A DNA stretch of 64,000 nt from Sycobia sp. Sy_11 (GCA_018907035.1 JACCIC010000120.1:472501-536500), one strand, 5' to 3'; positions 36,770 to 48,812 are shown, counted from the first letter of the stretch. Notes: a model not told the origin generated them from the sequence alone. Made by a program: numbers and translations.

Positions 36770-37645
36770 AATAAAATTACGTAGCTTAAGGGATTTTCGG
36801 TCCAGGAAAATAACGTCTAATAAGCCAGATTCAATATCCAAGCTATATTCATTAAGAACCACAGAATGTAAATTGCAGGATAATTTTTTTTATCAATTAA
36901 CAATTATTCGAAGCTATGTATGTCCGTGCTAATTTCATAACGCAACCTCTACGATCCAACATATCGTGGCCATTTCAGCCGAAATATACGTAAAGATCTA
37001 CGTGGAGTTTCGTGAACGCACGTGTATTGATGCGACGTGGCGTTCTACGCGTTGATTTGGCCGTATCCGGCTCGGAACGACCAGTCAACCCGATCAAAAA
37101 TCGCCATGATATGCCACCGCAGCGTACAAGAATCTCGCCCTATTTTCATTATCTTATTTTACGTTCTACGTATTGTAACTAATAGCCATTGTCGATAAAG
37201 CTCAAACTTTGACGGCAGTGCTCACACAATCGCTTCAGCGTAGGCCCTTCCGACACTTTTTTGTAAAGCCCAAATCCTAAACTGTAGCCCAGTGTTAAAC
37301 GACGTTTATTACTGTTTGTTACAAATTCAATAAACAGAACCCTCCTCACGCCTATCATATTTTTCCTGTTCGTAAAACCTTTCAACAGGTTCGTGACTTT
37401 CGACAATGTCCGAATTACGTTCGGGTCTTCTTCCCATCAGCGATTGCTCACTGATCATTTCTTCTGATATATATATATATATATAATAGTTGTTGCACAC
37501 CGCATCAATGTGTCATCGGAATGCATTAAACATGGAGCTCTATTCGGGCATTCTCGTCTGTCTCTTTCTAACTCGCTGCAGGAGGCCGTCTTGTAGCCAC
37601 TGGTATAGGAATGCGCGAAAGCGTTTCTTTTTCTCTTGTCTTTCT
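36770..37645. other. single-copy stretch
   Basis: A minus-strand 75-codon frame (37179-37406) has non-repetitive translation but no recognised domain. A short AT run lies at 37470-37485. Confidence 0.4.
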
Positions 37646-37649
37646 TGAT

Positions 37650-37652
<3 letters not shown>

Positions 37653-37700
<48 letters not shown>
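37653..37700. repeat. (AT)n microsatellite
   Basis: 24 units. Confidence 0.97.
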
Positions 37701-37707
<7 letters not shown>

Positions 37708-38240
37708 ATTTAAAATCGTCGAGTCATCCAATCGCTCTTTCTGATACATTACATTCCTGGCTGTGCGAAATTATTAACATAGCGTTTACTATGTATTTAT
37801 CTCTGAACATAATGATGAAGCACGCTGTGTGATCGGGAATGGCGATGGAAAAAAACGAGAGGCGAAAAAAATATTGTTACTAGAATTTACAGGGAAAACG
37901 AAGTCAAATTATCTCTCCATGCGTGCAATATATGTTATTCGATGTAATATATAGATATGTTTTCCGTCCCCGATGGAAACGTCGTCTGCCATTGATAGTT
38001 TTTATTTAATTCACAAGCAAAGTCCTTAAGCTGATGTTTATTCAGTTATTTTTGCAACTGTTTTTACTGTTGGGGAAAAAATTCCCGTAATATAAGCTGC
38101 TGGTCTTGAAATATTCTTGTATGAAAATATTATTTTTTCCATCTTCTTCAACCTGTATATATATATATACACGTGTGTCATGGCGATGGAAATACCCACA
38201 ACATCTCTCGAGAATTATTTTAAGATCAAAATTTAATTTG

Positions 38241-38242
<2 letters not shown>

Positions 38243-38297
<55 letters not shown>
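38243..38297. repeat. (GA)n microsatellite
   Basis: 27 uninterrupted units. Confidence 0.97.
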
Positions 38298-38299
<2 letters not shown>

Positions 38300-38423
38300 A
38301 CAGCGAATTCGAAAATGTATTTTTAAGAAAATTCTCTAATTTCTAGATCTTTTCTTTTCCGTACGTTTTAATTAAATTAGGATGAGACGTCTTGTTAAGC
38401 CTATAAATATATGTAGTTTCCTT

Positions 38424-38426
<3 letters not shown>

Positions 38427-38468
<42 letters not shown>
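38427..38468. repeat. (AT)n microsatellite
   Basis: 21 units. Confidence 0.97.
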
Positions 38469-38471
<3 letters not shown>

Positions 38472-38761
38472 AGTTTCTAGACCCTATCGGATATATTTAA
38501 AGATGTACATATATATACGCGCACCCGTCTCATAAATCCGTTCGAGCTAAACTTAACACGTTCGACTGAAACTATAATAAGCTCCGGGCCACGTATCACG
38601 TACAACAATAAAACATCTCATCGTCGGGAATTCGTCGTCCTCGGCAAAGCGTGAAATTCTACGCCAATAAGCTTCGTCCCTCGCTCCACGACGGAGGAGC
38701 CTCATCGCCTACCGGGCGATTTCGAATGTTCTGTGCACACGCGAAACGCCTCTATTATACA

Positions 38762-38763
<2 letters not shown>

Positions 38764-38819
<56 letters not shown>
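38764..38819. repeat. (AT)n microsatellite
   Basis: 28 units. Confidence 0.97.
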
Positions 38820-38821
<2 letters not shown>

Positions 38822-39084
38822 CTTATTGTTGTGGGAAATTGCGATAACAATTCGACAAGACTGTGGACTGTGTCGCGGCATTGCGAAGCCGCGCAGGGTA
38901 CTCGGACACGATAATGCCCCGACCGCTCCCCTGCTCGTGGGCACTTCGTACGTGGATCGCGCAAGGTCGGGGCGGGCTCTTTCGCGAGCGCGTAGAATGG
39001 GATGGGAGAAAAGGGTCTCGCATCGCCGCGTCTCGCGATTCCTATAACAATGTATATCAAGTCAGATGGGGTACGCGAATCGCG

Positions 39085-39440
39085 CGCGGGGATTAAAATG
39101 CCGCTCGCGCGCTCCGCGGCGCGGCGTCGGAGTCGCGAGGCCCGCGGCAGGAATGCGCGCAGTCGTCCGGAATAAGAAGAGCCAGGGGCGAGTGGGCCAA
39201 GTTGTCGGCTGAACTCCGCTGTATGTGTCTGAGCGCCTGCGGAGCCGGAGGAGGTGCGCGGGACGGGGGGGAGGGGGTGGGAGCGCGGACGACGTCGCGG
39301 CCGCGTTGTCGCGCGACGAAACTTTGCCGTGACGAGAGGGACAGGGACGAGGAGCCAGGATTCAGAGGGAGCGGGTGGCAGAACTTTCCTCGCCCAGGCA
39401 GAGGCACGCGCGCAGTTACTGCGCCCCCGGTGCCGTGAGA
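39085..39440. other. GC-rich, CpG-dense block
   Basis: Frames of about 220 codons stay open on both strands across 39.1-39.9 kb, which is a composition effect. Neither translation shows a domain. It could be a promoter-like CpG-rich element inside the intron. Confidence 0.4.
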
Positions 39441-39606
39441 TGCCGACGTTTTCGTTCTTCTCTTTTTCGAGCTGTCTCTCGGAACGGCTCCCCCGTGCGC
39501 TGCGGGCTCCCTTTCCGGTGACGCGCTACGCGCTTCCGTCGTGCCCTCATCTCGGCCGCGGAAGAACGAGGAGTCGCCGCGACGCTTTGCCGCATACCTA
39601 TATAAA

Positions 39607-39611
<5 letters not shown>

Positions 39612-39650
<39 letters not shown>
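39612..39650. repeat. (AT)n microsatellite
   Basis: 19 units. Confidence 0.96.
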
Positions 39651-39653
<3 letters not shown>

Positions 39654-39982
39654 TTGTTGGCCGGTGGTATACAGAGCGCGACGATTTCTCTCCGCGTATC
39701 CGCTTTTCGAGAGGTGAAAATTTTCCATTGGCCCGCGAGAGCCAATTCCGCCGTCTCGCATTCCGCTCTTATAATAATATCTTCACTATACGCATACATA
39801 GCGCTGCCCGCACTCGGGGAGGTATATACATTCGTGCGCGCAATTCCACTTCTGACGAGAACAAAGCGCGAAACCTCAAAAAAGAACAAAGAAAAGGAAA
39901 AAAAAATCGAGAATGAGACAAAAAAATCTTGGAAAAGCTCGCGCGGTGGACCACACAGTGCGTCACGTCCATCCAGAAGAAT

Positions 39983-39993
39983 GTCTCTCTCTC

Positions 39994-40032
<39 letters not shown>
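39983..40032. repeat. (CT)n microsatellite
   Basis: About 24 units with one ACT break. Confidence 0.96.
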
Positions 40033-40035
<3 letters not shown>

Positions 40036-40143
40036 GCTCAGCGCTTCTCTTTTTATATATACTCGCCGTTCAAAGACGAATGTGCGATGTATTTTTACGC
40101 AGTCGCTATATGCGTGCTGCTATTAATAGCGATTGACTCACGT

Positions 40144-40181
<38 letters not shown>
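40144..40181. repeat. (CA)n(TA)n composite
   Basis: About 13 CA, then 6 TA units. Confidence 0.95.
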
Positions 40182-40635
40182 TCATTCGGTCATGCCCCGG
40201 GGAAAAGGGCCCGGCAATGATGCTTTCACGGTCGGAAGAACTTACGATAATTTTCCCTGCTGCGGGCATCAGTTGCCGCGTATATCAGTACATCAACAGG
40301 AATAAATAGAAAACTCATAGCAAAAAATTAATAAATAAAAAAAAACTTTAAAGACTACAGCTATCGCGCGCTCTCTCTGCGTTTTTCTTATCACGCTTCT
40401 TTTTTCCTAAATTATAATCCGTGGAATATTATAAGCTTTGCGTCACTAATAACGTTTATTTGTATATATATATATATATAGAGGAGAGGGGAAAAATGAC
40501 TCTGACAAAAATGCGAATATGAATTGAAAGACGTCGTAAAGAAGAATCATCCTCGTCATCATCGACGATTCCGCCTGGCGCGCGAAACCGGTTTTTCTCC
40601 TCAATCGGCAGCTATTGGCAAACGAGAGACAGAGC

Positions 40636-40636
<1 letters not shown>

Positions 40637-40679
<43 letters not shown>
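40637..40679. repeat. (GA)n microsatellite
   Basis: 21 units. Confidence 0.97.
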
Positions 40680-40684
<5 letters not shown>

Positions 40685-40946
40685 CGCGCACGCGCGAGAG
40701 AAAGATAGAGAGGGATAAGGCGAAGGGAGGCGGACCGGCGGAGAAGGAGGAGGAGGCGAGAAAGAAGACGACGAAGGTGGAGGCATATAGAGGGATAAGA
40801 AGAGCGAGAGAAAAGACGCCGGGGAGCAAATGCAAAATAATGGAGAAAATGAATGGGGCAAGCGGGAGTTGTGGGAAGAGGGGGGAGGCGCGGCGCGTTC
40901 GCATAAGAAGCTCGCGAAATGGAGCGATGGCAGAGAGCGGGAGAGG

Positions 40947-40950
<4 letters not shown>

Positions 40951-41004
<54 letters not shown>

Positions 41005-41014
41005 GAGAGAGAGG
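40951..41014. repeat. (GA)n microsatellite
   Basis: About 30 units with one TGAG variant, followed by a G8 run. Confidence 0.96.
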
Positions 41015-41232
41015 GGGGGGGAAAGAGAGACACACTCTCTTTACTCTTCCGCGCTGCCGAACAGACTTCATTCTTGGGTTTACAAGACCGCGCCGCGTAC
41101 AAAGAGGTTACCACGCAGTTAAAATAACCGCTCCGCAGCGTCAAGCTCGCGGCCTGCATTATATATATATACACGCATGCGAGCACGCGAACTTGTCCTT
41201 TTGGTATATATAATCGCGGCAGTGCTCGTTTT

Positions 41233-41235
<3 letters not shown>

Positions 41236-41272
<37 letters not shown>

Positions 41273-41281
41273 CCTCTCTCT
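41236..41281. repeat. (CT)n microsatellite
   Basis: About 22 units, complementary to the (GA)n 220 bp upstream. Confidence 0.96.
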
Positions 41282-41289
41282 TATGATCG

Positions 41290-43080
41290 TCACGATGGAA
41301 GGGTGGATGGCCCCTCGGCTTTCGAACACGCATGAAGATGATTTTAACGGCCCATCTCGGTCGACCGCGAAGATTTTCGGTTTCTATTCGGTGTTGCGCG
41401 AGTACTCTGTAGTTCCCGTTGATGCTCGACCTTTAAACGTCGAACGTAATGCGCGATAATCACGCGTATGCACGCGCGTGCATGTGTAGAATTTTTCGTC
41501 GGTCATAGTGCGATAAATTGACCTGCTATCGGTGCAAAAGTGCTCTAGAGTAAAAAAAAAAGACAAACAATTGAGCTTTCAATTTATTTCATTATCTATC
41601 ACAAATTCTACTGTTGAAGAAAATTTCTTATCACTGAATTCCTTTTGATTCTGATTTCATTTCCGTCATAGACATAATAAACAATATAAGTTTTCTGAGA
41701 TATTCGATGAAAATTCTGAAAATACAGTTTTCCGAGATAAGGTGATTTATCAAGCATATCGAATTTTTCCCTCACAATCCATGTCCGTTCGTTCCAATCA
41801 TATTTTTCTTTCTGCAAATATGCGACGGTCATCCCATTATTTTTTGTCTTTTTTTTTTATAGTTTTGATTCGTATAAGCATATCGTAACTTTATGGCTAC
41901 GATGATGCCCCGATATATTAGGAAGTAATTGCGCAAGATGAAAATAGACAAGCTGATGATTGAAGTCACACTTTTATAGTTTAACTAGAAAATAATCGAA
42001 AGAAACACCTTCGTCGGCATGCTAAATCCACTTATGGGTCGAAGTCGAGACTAATCTAAAATAAAAACGGAAGCTTTTCGCACGTATCTGATAAAGACCT
42101 TTTAAGGTGACATGTCGGTTTTCAATTACACAATACAAAAGAAGAATCCGAAATAACTTATAAATATTACATATGGAGCATACCTTATCTACAATAAATA
42201 GGCATTATTACCAGTAAGTAGACGGGTTGACACTCCATGAAAATGCAAGTTTGATTTGAGGCTGTAACAGTATGTACAGTGATACAAGTTATAAATGGAA
42301 AAACATTTTTGAAATTCACTACTTAACTATTGTGCCGAGCAGTTTACGCGATAAGATCATGGTGCTATACAATTAAATTTGTATATTTCAAGAATAATCG
42401 AATCGAATCTCCCTTATGCCTAAATGGATTTTATAAGAGAATATAGTAGTACGCAATATGACGCAACAAGTTGAAAATCCAAAAATCGGACTCTCGCAAC
42501 GAAGACAAAAAAATATCCAATAAACGATTCATCAGGATCAGATGGAATAATTTCGTCGAACTGCTCTCTCAATTGTTCATCCCCAAAATTCGAAATCCAC
42601 TCACAGCCCAAAACGAAACTCCCGTTCCTCATATGCCCGATAGACCATTGCGCGCCCGTGTTAAAGCCGCGACTTCCGTCTTACCGTTCCGATCTGGCCT
42701 ATACCACATTATGTGAAATCAACAGATTTTTTGCGGCCTGTAGATCCCCATATGTACATATGTGTACATTATACGCCCGAATGACAGGCGATCCTATATA
42801 TATATATACATATACACGTATCTATACGAGAGCGCCACGCGAGCCAGGGGACGAAAACTATACGGCAGACGTTTATATATGTATATAAGGAATAAGGAAA
42901 AGTTTTTCAAAGCCACGAAGTGCCGCTCGTAAAAACGCGGGCGCGTCCTCGGCGCTATAATAAGTCCCGCGCGCGTTCTTCTCGCATCAACGCGATGGGT
43001 CGTCTTGACTTTTACAGCGTGTACGGCGTAAATGCGCCCTTAAAACTTTATCGCCCGACCGCTAAGTATACCCTAATCAT
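41290..43080. other. long block almost free of microsatellites
   Basis: About 1.8 kb. Two minus-strand frames of 74 codons (41608-41832) and 70 codons (42420-42632) have non-repetitive, protein-like translations, but no domain, splice pair or match is recognised. Confidence 0.45.
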
Positions 43081-43088
43081 CGCCTATA

Positions 43089-43090
<2 letters not shown>

Positions 43091-43134
<44 letters not shown>
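43091..43134. repeat. (AT)n microsatellite
   Basis: 22 units. Confidence 0.97.
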
Positions 43135-43138
<4 letters not shown>

Positions 43139-43295
43139 GCAGCCGCGATCTAATAAAAAATTCATCGTCTGGCCACGAGTGTATGAATGACACATACGCA
43201 TCGGTTAAAATCGATGCCGTGTGGGGGGGGGGGGCAAAAGCGTAAAGCTTTGGACGAAATGTACAAGCCTAGATATACGTGCGCGTGTGCGTGCG

Positions 43296-43323
43296 TACAT
43301 ATAACATATATATGTTATATGTA
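43296..43323. repeat. perfect 28-bp palindrome
   Basis: TACATATAACATAT is followed directly by its exact reverse complement. It is not a plain (AT)n run, because the AAC and GTT steps are in register. Confidence 0.9.
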
Positions 43324-43478
43324 TGGCGAGCGATGCGTTATCTCGCCGGCGTGCAAATATCACGCGTCAGTCGACGCGTGGTCGAGCGTACATATACCTC
43401 TACCCGTGATGTGGTGGCTAGAAATTTTGGTGACCGCGGATACCGGCGGTTCGGCACCCTCTATCGATTTCGAACGAC

Positions 43479-43483
<5 letters not shown>

Positions 43484-43525
<42 letters not shown>
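43484..43525. repeat. (AT)n microsatellite
   Basis: 21 units. Confidence 0.97.
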
Positions 43526-43527
<2 letters not shown>

Positions 43528-44022
43528 AACAAATTAATCGATGCGTAAAACAATGCATAATCGCCGGTGGATGGTGCATGTCGTAATTTATGTGTGCGCT
43601 TGTGTGTCTGTGTGGAAAACGTCCCTCTACCAGCCTCCCCTCTAAGTTTGGCTTGACAGACGATATGAAAATAGTTCTATGCTTGCCGCTTGTTCGCCTG
43701 TCTAGATATTTGTATATAGTATATATGCAGGTTCCATGGGAGGGGAGGGTAAGCGAAAACAGACGCGGCAGATCCAGTAATTATCTTTATAATCTTCAAA
43801 AAAACAAAAAAAAAAAATCAGCTCCTCTCTGGACATTAATTTGCATGGACGGGCGCGACTTTGCAGCTTTTTTCAATTATTTCTTGTTGCACCACGTAAA
43901 GTCAAAATTTTTGAGGGGGCAGTACATTAACGCTCGAAAAAAGGGGGGGAGGGAATCGATATCTCGTCCAGGTATAAGAGAGCGGTCCCAAAAAGCGATT
44001 ATAACCGGTGTGGTTTTTAAAG

Positions 44023-44024
<2 letters not shown>

Positions 44025-44070
<46 letters not shown>
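44025..44070. repeat. (AT)n microsatellite
   Basis: 23 units. Confidence 0.97.
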
Positions 44071-44076
<6 letters not shown>

Positions 44077-44273
44077 GCCCTGACGGCAGGGGGACGCGTG
44101 CTTGGGCGTAAATTGAAAGGGAGCTGACGGGGAAGAGTAAGGGCCGCAGCTGCTCGAGCATCCAAGGAAGGATCCTTGACCTCCGTGCGCACCTCCCACC
44201 CCCCTATACCGCACCCCTTGCGGGAGCTGCCGATCGACGGCTCTTTCGGACATTTTGGGACTGACGCTCACAA

Positions 44274-44298
44274 CCTCCTCCTCCTCCTCCTCCTTCTC
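44274..44298. repeat. (CTC)n microsatellite
   Basis: About 8 trinucleotides. Confidence 0.9.
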
Positions 44299-44656
44299 AT
44301 CTTCCATACCTTCGACGTGCGCGTTCTTTACCAGTCTATACGCAGCCTTCTCTCTCTCTCTCTTTCCCTCTCACCAAGCACTCATGCCGATCTCGGGTAG
44401 CGCGCGCGAGGTAAATTAGGGGTTTCCGACGCGGACAGATACGATCTGCGCGGGCGCGCGCGCGCGCTCGCACGCGCAATAATTAAGAATTTAATGGAAC
44501 GTCGTCGGTGTGCCGCCGAAAATTGAGATTTGGAATTCGGCGGGTTCCCGAAGGGCGAGAGGGTGGGGGCAGCGTGGCCGCGCGTTGATCGAGTGCCGAA
44601 TTCAATAAAACTGACGTTAAATACCCGAGCGGTATGTATTATAATTGCTCTTTGAT

Positions 44657-44659
<3 letters not shown>

Positions 44660-44710
<51 letters not shown>
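44660..44710. repeat. (AT)n microsatellite
   Basis: 25 units. Confidence 0.97.
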
Positions 44711-44712
<2 letters not shown>

Positions 44713-44868
44713 TATATATAGATAAACAAGAGCAGCGAGGTGAGCGGGTCGCTTAATATTTATTGCCGCGAAAGGTTTATACACGAAAGTAATAAATTGT
44801 TTTAAAGTGTGCGCGAAGTTATGAGTACGACGTGAATTTAATAGACACGCAGAGAATTATGAAAAGTA

Positions 44869-45109
44869 CACTGAAAAATGAATTTTCTGATATCAAGTCA
44901 ATATTTACTCGTTTTGCACGAAGTAAATCATTTCATTAAATTAAGAAAATATTCGCTAGATTTAAGAATACGTGGTTTGATTTAAGTGGACTCCTCTTGC
45001 ATCAGGTAAATATTCCTTCATTTAAGAAGATAATTTCTTAATTTATGAAAATAATTTACTTCGTGCAAAGCAAGAAAATATTTACTTTGTAACGGACTTT
45101 TTTTCTGTC
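44869..45109. mobile_element. foldback (MITE-like) element
   Basis: Two arms of about 56 bp (44899-44954 and 45029-45084) are imperfect reverse complements, sharing TTTACTTCGTGCAAA and TTTCTTAATTTA in matching order. About 75 bp lie between them. The outer ends carry a short imperfect terminal inverted repeat, ACTGAAAAA (44870-44878) against TTTTTCTGT (45100-45108). No ORF is present, which is typical of a non-autonomous DNA element. The superfamily is not identifiable, and target-site duplications were not clear. Confidence 0.7.
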
Positions 45110-45840
45110 GCAGATTTTTCTTGCGTTCGATAATTTTTAATTTAATTTTACCTTTGATTACGCATGATCACGGGATAATTTTCCGTATTAGTGAAAAACT
45201 CAAAACGAAATCAAAATGATAAACGTTGGGTTATTCGAGTCGCAGGATTGCCTGATCTACGATTCGTTCGGTTCGAGGTTTATTGGCTTGCATTTGTTGG
45301 GGGTGGGGGGAGGCGGAGAGGTGTACGGTTTACGGCGATTCGAGAGCTGTCCTCGTGTAGAACGTGCTGCTGGAACTCGACGTGCCAGAGCAAAATGCTC
45401 GACGAATTTTAATGTAACGTCTGATTGAAAAATAGAGTTGTGCAGTTACTTTTCGCGATTGATCGATTTATTTATTTATTTAATTTTTTTTTAACTTCTC
45501 GCCCCCTGTATTATTTAGAAGGACTCCAACTATTGATCTATAACTTTTTTGCAGATCTCGGCGTATATTCATCCGATGTCGAAAATGCGAGAATTTAATG
45601 AGAGCGTTTCTTGCGAACGCGAGGCTGAATCTTTATAGAGCACTGGGACAGGATCGAAATTGCCCTTAAATTCGATAATGGCCGACGAAATTTTGGGGAC
45701 GCGCATTATGCGAAAAAGGCGCCCGCGACCTGCTTTGACGAGCCCAGAATTCCGAAATATAACGTATGTGCACGGCGCAGAGCTCTTGGGATATCTCGGC
45801 GGTCGCTCGCTCGCTCATGGGCTTGGCGGGTTTCTTATGT
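45110..45840. other. single-copy stretch right of the foldback element
   Basis: It holds the acceptor-like site at 45554 and otherwise no recognised feature. Confidence 0.4.
45555..45598 (+). other. candidate alternative terminal exon of hth (speculative)
   Basis: An acceptor-like ctataacttttttgcag ends at 45554. Joined to the phase-1 hth exon, the next bases read DLGVYSSDVENARI and then TAA (45596-45598). The first residue would be Asp, as in the normal next exon. This would give a protein lacking the homeodomain, a class of isoform known for Drosophila hth. The pyrimidine tract is short and no AATAAA was seen close by. Confidence 0.2.
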
Positions 45841-45843
45841 CGA

Positions 45844-45846
<3 letters not shown>

Positions 45847-45895
<49 letters not shown>
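45847..45895. repeat. (AT)n microsatellite
   Basis: 24 units. Confidence 0.97.
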
Positions 45896-45898
<3 letters not shown>

Positions 45899-45899
45899 C

Positions 45900-47135
45900 G
45901 CGGTCGGCATATCATTACAAGCGCAAAATTTGAATGGGGCCGTAAAAGGACGTGGCGGCCGCGCGGTGTAATACATACTAATTAATTTCGCTTGCAATTT
46001 GACGTATCTCCCTCGGTCTCCCCCCTCCTCCTCCTCCATCGTTTCCTCCTCCTTCTCCTTCCTCCCACTCCCACCCCCTCCTCCTACTTCATTTGCCAGC
46101 GCGCGCCCCTTTATCTTGCATTCTGCACGGCTAGCTTTAACGGCATCGTGAATACTCAAACTCTTTCGAGATTTTCACGCGTTCGCGAGGCGGCCAGACG
46201 CGATATCACGTCCGATGGAAATTTTCGATCTCTTCGCTGTCGTTGTTTTTGTTGTCCCCCCCCCTCTTTGTGTCGTGTTCAAATCAATTAAATTCGAATT
46301 TGAATTTTTCCCATGATTCATCTTTGAGTTCTCTATGACGTCTCTGTTCTCTGAATGCGAAACAGTGAAGAACGCTCTACGGTGCTTAAGATTGGGCGAT
46401 TTTTCGTTACAGAAATCCACGAATTTGCCACGATATACACGTTGTATAAATCGAAATCGTACCCAAGGTAAATTCCGGCCTCTTTGTCTTTTGCACCTGT
46501 AGAACTCGGATTGATTTAAGTTGACGAATGTACGTATACACAAAAAAAACTGTGATGATATGTATTTAGGACTCGTGACATGCCTTGAAAATTCGAGAAT
46601 TTCATAATTATATATCAATATTCGTTACGGCACTATAAGCGGTCTCAAATTGCCGCAAGGTTTTTTTTTTATTAAGTAGATTGTAATATTACGATTTTTA
46701 CTTACATAAGAGAGTCATTATAGTGTTCAAAATTAAAGAAATCTTAAATATATTCGAACATCTTGATGAAACGTAACGCAACTTATATACATATACATAC
46801 ACACACATACACGTGCCTCTTTATAACAACCTTTGGAAAAAAATTTTGCCCTCGTAGGGGATTCCTTTGTCGCAGAGTCGCCACCGCACGTCCCGGATAA
46901 TGTGACGTGCCCATTGTAAAAGGCAGATATAATTGCCGCGAGCCAGGCCATTTGCCTGTACGGATATACACGTAGCTGTTAGAGGTTATGTAACGATCAG
47001 GGCGCGATAAGTAATTGCCAATTGGACCACGTAAGAGGCTTATCTGTACGTACCGATCAGTCGCCGCTCGGGAGATAAACCTTGGGCTGCTGCTCGCCCT
47101 TTCGCCCCTATGTACGCGTATACATACGTACCATA
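45900..47135. other. mixed single-copy stretch
   Basis: CTC-rich near 46020-46090, otherwise AT-rich. Open minus-strand frames of up to 147 codons have no recognisable domain. Confidence 0.4.
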
Positions 47136-47138
47136 CGT

Positions 47139-47141
47139 ACA

Positions 47142-47174
<33 letters not shown>
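47139..47174. repeat. (CA)n(CG)n composite
   Basis: About 10 CA, then 7 CG units. Confidence 0.95.
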
Positions 47175-47854
47175 GCATACTTATATACACCTCCCCTCAC
47201 CCCTATGTCTTTCCCGCTACGCTGCAGCACGTCCGCGCGAGACCGCGCACGCGTACGTACATATATACATAGTATATTACGTGTGTGCACTACGAATCAC
47301 CATGGCGCTCGAGCAAAATGAGTAATGTTTTTAATTAAAAATTTATTATTTCATCCCATCAGTTTCACTTCCTTCCCCATATCTTTTTTTTCCTTTTTAC
47401 GACTTTTCTGCACAATCTTTGGCATACGTATAATAAATAATATCCGAGTATATCTGAGGATAGAGCGGGGTGAACAAAAAAAAAAAAAAAAAAGGAACAA
47501 CAACAAAAACAGTCGAAAAGTACGATCGCAAGACGAAGCAAAATCCGAGCTTATTCATTTTATACGTCGATTGCTTCTTTATGTAGCCAGCGGCACGAGC
47601 GGACCTATTACGCGCGAGGACTTTCAAATTCCCCTCCCCTCACACGCTTCGTTTCGGGGCCAAAAATCAACGCGTCGCGATGGATTCGACGCCCCGCGAA
47701 ATAATAACATAGTCTATTCTCCGTACACAATGGAGTGCAATGCGGCGCTTTTTACAATGCATAATATGCCACGGCGTTACACATATAGCGTTACACACAA
47801 CACACACACACACGCACGCATATATATATATATCTGTACACGGAGCATTCCTTT

Positions 47855-48250
47855 ATTCGCATCGGCTCGCGTCTTCTCCAAACCGAGCCGCCCGCCCCGT
47901 CCCGCTCGCGCTGCTCTCACCAGCCGCGCGGGGGTGGCTTTTCTCACCTACGCCAATACCCACCACTCTGCCCAATTTCTGGCGGTGGTGGCGCGGGACG
48001 GGGGAGGGGGCGCCGCCAATTGGTCGCGGCAGCCGGCGCCGCCGCGCGTCAACGATACGCATTGAACCGCTCGCTCGGAGACACGCTGATTTTGCGGTGG
48101 CGCGTTGCGCGGCGAGCGCCGCTCTCGATTAACGCAACAATAGCGCGGGGGGGGGGAGGCGGGCAGCGCGCGGCATTGTACCTCTCGAATCCCCTGGGTC
48201 TTTGGATTTTCATCACCGCGGACTCGAGCCCGGGTGCTCGCGCGTTTTCC
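47855..48250. other. GC-rich, CpG-dense block
   Basis: It contains poly-G runs and CGCCGCGCG stretches and ends at a (CG)n(GT)n tract. No coding domain is seen. Confidence 0.4.
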
Positions 48251-48253
48251 TAT

Positions 48254-48266
48254 GCGCGCGCGCGCG

Positions 48267-48302
<36 letters not shown>
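48254..48302. repeat. (CG)n(GT)n composite
   Basis: About 7 CG, an AT step, then 16 GT units. Confidence 0.95.
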
Positions 48303-48305
<3 letters not shown>

Positions 48306-48753
48306 CGGAGGATGCACAATTGTCCCTCCATCTTTTTTTTCTTCTTCATAAATACGCTCTTCGATCTTCAATGAAGTCGAAGTAAAATAGAACGAAAATT
48401 TTTCCCTCCTCGTATGCGCTGACTTTGAATCTACTGTCAGACCCCCTCTCCCCCATTTCTCTCCTATTGTGAACGGGACGAGTGTTTGGACCGTGGATTT
48501 TACGGTAAATTTTTGACGGGCTTTCTCTGATCCCGCGCCACGTTCGAGAACGTACGTGTGCATTGATCTCTTTTTATTTTCTTGAGATTTACCTATTGTA
48601 ATTTTTTTTTTCTTTTAATTTTGTAGAAAACGCACATTAGGTTTGGCTATCGTTCACACTCGACTTCTCCGCAGCTTCGAAATCTGTATACAAAAGGCCC
48701 AAAAGGCGCAGCTGCACCACGGTAACATTTACAAAGTTGGATCGCCGGGTGCT

Positions 48754-48757
<4 letters not shown>

Positions 48758-48807
<50 letters not shown>
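48758..48807. repeat. (GA)n microsatellite
   Basis: 25 units. Confidence 0.97.

Positions 48808-48812
<5 letters not shown>

Noticed and set aside
39093..39916. Overlapping ORFs of about 220 codons on both strands
   Set aside because: Openness on both strands reflects GC-rich, stop-poor sequence plus an (AT)n tract translated as a Tyr-Ile repeat.
40446..41333. 295-codon minus-strand ORF
   Set aside because: Most of the translation is Ser-Leu from (GA/CT)n runs; it is a simple-repeat artefact.
43964..43976. ctcgtccag|gtataa as a ratchet site
   Set aside because: Weak pyrimidine tract, and GTATAA lacks the +5 G.
47325..48065. 246-codon plus-strand ORF
   Set aside because: It crosses poly-A, (CA)n and a GC-rich block and has no coherent protein character.
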